Translations under genes and position numbers: made by a program
Shown here: positions 61,595-64,000 of the stretch, piece by piece
How the letters are laid out: each line of letters starts with the position of its first letter
Numbering within the stretch: position 1 is the first letter of the stretch
Notes under the pieces: generated by a model
What the model was told of the DNA's origin: nothing
The model's input: the letters and a program-made list of their open reading frames with translations, nothing else
Databases searched by the model: none
DNA from: Sandaracinus amylolyticus
GTDB lineage: Bacteria; Myxococcota_A; Polyangia; Polyangiales; Sandaracinaceae
Assembly: GCF_021631985.1 (NCBI RefSeq)
Contig: NZ_CP070225.1
Location: 1,612,001-1,676,000, forward strand
DNA: 64,000 nt
Reading direction: 5' to 3'

Positions 61595-61799
61595 GGGTTC
61601 CTCCGAAGCGCGAAGCGAGCTGTCGAACTGTGGGGCGGGTCGAGCGCTCACGCTCGCTGTGTCGATTCCACGCCGAGCGCTTCGCGCTCGACGAAGCAAC
61701 CGGGAGACCGATTCAATTCGCGCGCACCCGAGGCTCGCGCGATGGAGCCGGGAGCGCGCCCGGCTCCGGTGTCCGTGCGCGAATACGTGCCTTTTTGCA

Positions 61800-61815
61800 T
61801 GGCACGCACGTTGTT
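61800..61815 (+). promoter_or_regulatory. Candidate sigma54-type promoter
   Basis: TGGCACG, CACG, then TTGTT matches the -24/-12 consensus with a single change (TTGT for TTGC). Transcription would start near 61825, just before the ATG at 61833, leaving a very short leader. It lies in the 238-bp divergent gap 61595-61832, which also contains AT-richer DNA (CTTTTTGCAT). Confidence 0.35.
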
Positions 61816-61832
61816 TTCGCACCTCGGACGAC

Positions 61833-62285
61833 ATGAGCTCTGCAGTGCATGGCGCGTCCCCCGAGGACTCCGGCGAGCACCCCATCACCCGCGCTCCGGC
61901 GACGTCGGAGCCCGATGCGCCGCGACCACCGGCGCACCCGAGCTTCGAGGACCTCGACACCGAGGAGATCCCGACGCGCGTGCACAAGCTCGCGCAGCAC
62001 GAGGTGCGCGCGATCTTCGAGGGCACCGCGGAGCGCAGCGTCGACGTGAGCGGGCTCGAGCTCGAGGATCTGCCCACGCGCGCGGTGCCGTCGAACGCGC
62101 CGATCCGCGCGGTCTCGCTCTCGGACGACGGCATCGTCGTGCCGATCGAGGTGTTCGAGCCGCTGCCCGAGACCGGCGTGCGCCCGCGCGCCTCGAGCGC
62201 ATCGAGCACCGCGATCGTGCGACCTCGGAGGACGTGGATCGAGCGGGTGATGCGCGCAGTTGCGCGCGTGCTGCTCATTCGTTGA
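61833..62285 (+). CDS. Small acidic, Pro-rich protein of unknown function
   Basis: A 150-residue frame. The N-terminal half is Pro/Glu-rich and probably disordered (HPSFEDLDTEEIPTRVHKLA). The motif DLPTRAVP recurs in variant form (EEIPTRVH, LEDLPTRAV) about 40 residues apart. A basic amphipathic C-terminus (RTWIERVMRAVARVLLIR) may bind membrane or nucleic acid. I do not recognise a family. Its only visible promoter is the sigma54-like site upstream, and no strong ribosome site is seen. Confidence 0.45.
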   Translation: MSSAVHGASPEDSGEHPITRAPATSEPDAPRPPAHPSFEDLDTEEIPTRVHKLAQHEVRAIFEGTAERSVDVSGLELEDLPTRAVPSNAPIRAVSLSDDGIVVPIEVFEPLPETGVRPRASSASSTAIVRPRRTWIERVMRAVARVLLIR

Positions 62286-62316
62286 AGAGAGCCAACAATA
62301 CGCGCTCGTGCGGGCC

Positions 62317-63516
62317 CTACGCGGGCGAGCGCTGCTCGGCGATCACACCGCGCGCGACGAGCGCGTCGATGGCGTCGTCGCTCATCGCGAGGCGCTCGTG
62401 CAGCACCTCGCGCGTGTGCGCGCCCAGCGCTCCGCCGGGCCACTCGGTGCGTCCCGGCGTGCCGTCGAGCTTGGGCGCGATCGCGGGGATCGTGAGCGAG
62501 CGTCCGTCGATCTCGACCTGCTCGAGCATGCCGCGCGCGCGCAGCTGCGGATCGTGCAGGAGGTCGCGCGCGTCCTGGATCGGGCCCGCGGGCACGGCCG
62601 CGTCCTCGAGCACGCGCACGATCTCGTCGGCGGTGCGGGTGCGCGTCCACACGGCGATCGCCTCGTCGAGCTCGCGCTGTCGCGCGACGCGCGCCGGGTT
62701 GCCGCGCAGCCCTTCGAGATCGGGGCGCTCGATCGCGCGCATCAGGCGCTGGAAGTTGGACTCGCTGTTCGCGCCGATGACGACCCACTTGCCGTCGCGG
62801 GTCGGGTAGGTGTTCGACGGGACGATGCCGGTGACGGTCGTGCCCGCGCGCTCGCGCACCACGCCGCGATCGGCTTCGGGGATCATCGACTCGAGCACGC
62901 TCACGATCGACTCCGTGAGCGCGACGTCGATGGTCTGTCCGGTGCCGCCCTGTGCGTCGCGCTCGTAGAGCGCCATCACGATGCCGAGCGCGGCGTGGAT
63001 CCCGGCGAGCGAGTCGCCGAGGCTCACGTTCGCGCGTGCCGGCGGGCGATCGGGGAACCCGGTGACCGAGCGGAGCCCGCCGACCGCCTCCGCGACCGAC
63101 GCGTAGCCCGGCCGGTGCGCGTGCGGGCCCGTCTGCCCGAAGCCCGACACGCGCGCGTACACGAGGCGCGGATTCGCGGCGCGCAGATCGTCGGGGCCGA
63201 GCCCCCACTGCTCCATCGTGCCGGGCCGGAAGTTCTCGATCAGCACGTCGCTCGTCGCCGCGAGCTCCTTCACGAGCGCGCGCCCTTCGTCCCGGCGCAG
63301 ATCGATCACGACGCTGCGCTTGTTGCGCGCGAGGCTGCGCCACCACAGCGACGTGCCGTCCTCGACCACGCGCCAGGTGCGGATCGGATCGCCGCCCGGC
63401 GGCTCGACCTTGATCACGTCGGCGCCGAAGTATCCGAGCATCGTCGCGGCCCAGGGCCCCGCGAGGAGCTGGCCGAGCTCGAGCACGCGCACTCCGTCGA
63501 GCGGGCGTCGCGTCAC
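62317..63516 (-). CDS. CaiB/BaiF-type (family III) CoA transferase
   Basis: The 399-residue protein moves CoA between carboxylic acids through an aspartyl intermediate. Seen: LDGVRVLELGQLLAGPWAATM and FGADVIKVEPPGGDPIR at the N-terminus, KRSVVIDLRRDEGR, VLIENFRPGTMEQWGLG and, after a Gly-rich stretch, LGDSLAGIHAALG, whose Asp is the expected nucleophile. ALYERDAQGGTGQTIDVALTES follows. The substrate (for example an acyl-carnitine or a fatty or bile acid CoA) cannot be told. GTG 63516 overlaps the aldo/keto reductase stop (GTGA). Confidence 0.88.
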   Translation of the reverse strand: MTRRPLDGVRVLELGQLLAGPWAATMLGYFGADVIKVEPPGGDPIRTWRVVEDGTSLWWRSLARNKRSVVIDLRRDEGRALVKELAATSDVLIENFRPGTMEQWGLGPDDLRAANPRLVYARVSGFGQTGPHAHRPGYASVAEAVGGLRSVTGFPDRPPARANVSLGDSLAGIHAALGIVMALYERDAQGGTGQTIDVALTESIVSVLESMIPEADRGVVRERAGTTVTGIVPSNTYPTRDGKWVVIGANSESNFQRLMRAIERPDLEGLRGNPARVARQRELDEAIAVWTRTRTADEIVRVLEDAAVPAGPIQDARDLLHDPQLRARGMLEQVEIDGRSLTIPAIAPKLDGTPGRTEWPGGALGAHTREVLHERLAMSDDAIDALVARGVIAEQRSPA

Positions 63517-64000
63517 CAGCGACCCTGGATGCGCTGCATGAAGTCGTAGGGATAGCCGAGCTCGAACGCGCTCGCGTCGTCGAGCTTCTTCATCGCGTCC
63601 GCGGGCAGGCGCAGGCCGGTCGCGGCGAGGTTGCCCTTCAGCTGACCGATCGTGCGCGCGCCGAAGATCACCGACGTGACGGTGGGCTTCGCGAGCAACC
63701 ACGCGAGCGACACCGCGGTGGGCGTGGTGCCGAGCTCGCGCGCGATCTGCTTCACCGCGTCGACGGTGCGCCAGCCGCGCTCGTCGTCGAAGCGCGCGAA
63801 GCTCGAGGTCCAGCGCGACGACGCGAAGCGCGATCCCTCGCCCGCGCCCCGACCGCGCTCGTACTTGCCGCTGAGGAACCCTCCGGCGAGCGGCGACCAC
63901 GGCAGGATCCCGAGCCCGAACTTCTCGCAGAGCGGCACGTGCTCGCGCTCGAGATCGCGCACCAGCAGCGAGTACTGCGCCTGCAGCGACACGAAGCGCT
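63513..64000 (-). CDS. Aldo/keto reductase, C-terminal part (cut by the window end)
   Basis: About 160 C-terminal residues are present; the reading frame stays open to base 64000, so the N-terminal half lies outside. The segments FVSLQAQYSLLVRD, GLGILPWSPLAGGFLSGKY, PTAVSLAWLLAKPTVTSVIFGART and the closing FELGYPYDFM are typical of the (alpha/beta)8 NADPH-dependent family. The catalytic Tyr/Lys pair would be in the missing part. Its stop overlaps the CoA transferase start, so the two form an operon. Confidence 0.85.
   Translation of the reverse strand, partial: RFVSLQAQYSLLVRDLEREHVPLCEKFGLGILPWSPLAGGFLSGKYERGRGAGEGSRFASSRWTSSFARFDDERGWRTVDAVKQIARELGTTPTAVSLAWLLAKPTVTSVIFGARTIGQLKGNLAATGLRLPADAMKKLDDASAFELGYPYDFMQRIQGRW

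Overview
The window is very GC-rich (about 70% or more), densely coded, and has the gene content of a large-genome myxobacterium: several Ser/Thr protein kinases with PEGA domains, long sensor-type sigma54 activators, many lipoproteins, a stressosome module, and TPR and HEAT-repeat proteins of unknown role. A Sandaracinus-like Polyangiales genome is my best guess, from gene content and style only. I see no rRNA, tRNA, CRISPR array, phage gene or transposase.

Layout. 1-3.3 kb: a truncated unknown gene, a TPR-like protein and an NAD-dependent sugar epimerase, all minus strand. 3.35-6.5 kb: pspA and a large degenerate cyclase/ATPase-like regulator. 6.5-11.2 kb: a minus-strand operon encoding a stressosome (coiled-coil/PAS protein, PAS-STAS RsbR, two RsbT-type kinases, RsbS), followed by a DUF2752 membrane protein and a METTL9/DREV-type methyltransferase. 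11.4-18.6 kb: a multi-GAF AAA+ regulator divergent from a PEGA-domain kinase, then a PEGA periplasmic protein, a membrane protein and an HxlR regulator. 18.6-19.4 kb: an ABM-truncated haemoglobin fusion. 19.6-27.1 kb: six overlapping genes for the pentose phosphate pathway (pgl, rpiA, gnd, zwf, tkt and a double-HAD phosphatase). 27.3-39.5 kb: mfd, a class 3 lipase, a YxWxxGxW-type secreted protein, an SDR, a cupin lipoprotein, an alpha/beta-hydrolase lipoprotein and a HEAT-repeat lipoprotein. 39.7-41.6 kb: an FHA-GAF-sigma54 activator.

41.6-42.9 kb is the oddest stretch. Arms of about 158 and 131 bp, in inverted orientation, bracket a small zinc-ribbon membrane gene, two 20-bp palindromes and six tandem 42-bp units. 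The units are about 50% GC, and each carries a GATAAG-type dyad.

42.9-51.6 kb: a roadblock-like protein, a parvulin lipoprotein, a Cys-rich lipoprotein, a second kinase with a membrane partner, truD, a beta-lactamase-family hydrolase and a DUF6348-like protein. 51.7-57.3 kb: recD2, a lamin-tail lipoprotein and a third kinase. 57.4-64 kb: an HNH nuclease, a ParA/J-like/RodZ-HTH fusion that lacks the Walker lysine (in an operon with maf and yggS), a DUF2845 protein, a small gene behind a sigma54-like site, a CaiB-type CoA transferase, and an aldo/keto reductase cut by the window end.

The clearest functional units are the stressosome operon (signal integration, with no sigma-factor output gene in the window), the pentose phosphate operon (NAD(P)H and ribose-5-phosphate supply), and the ParA-fusion/maf/yggS operon. 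The latter two are bound together by 4-bp stop/start overlaps, which suggests translational coupling. No complete mobile element can be shown. The 41.6-42.9 kb block is the best candidate for something undescribed.
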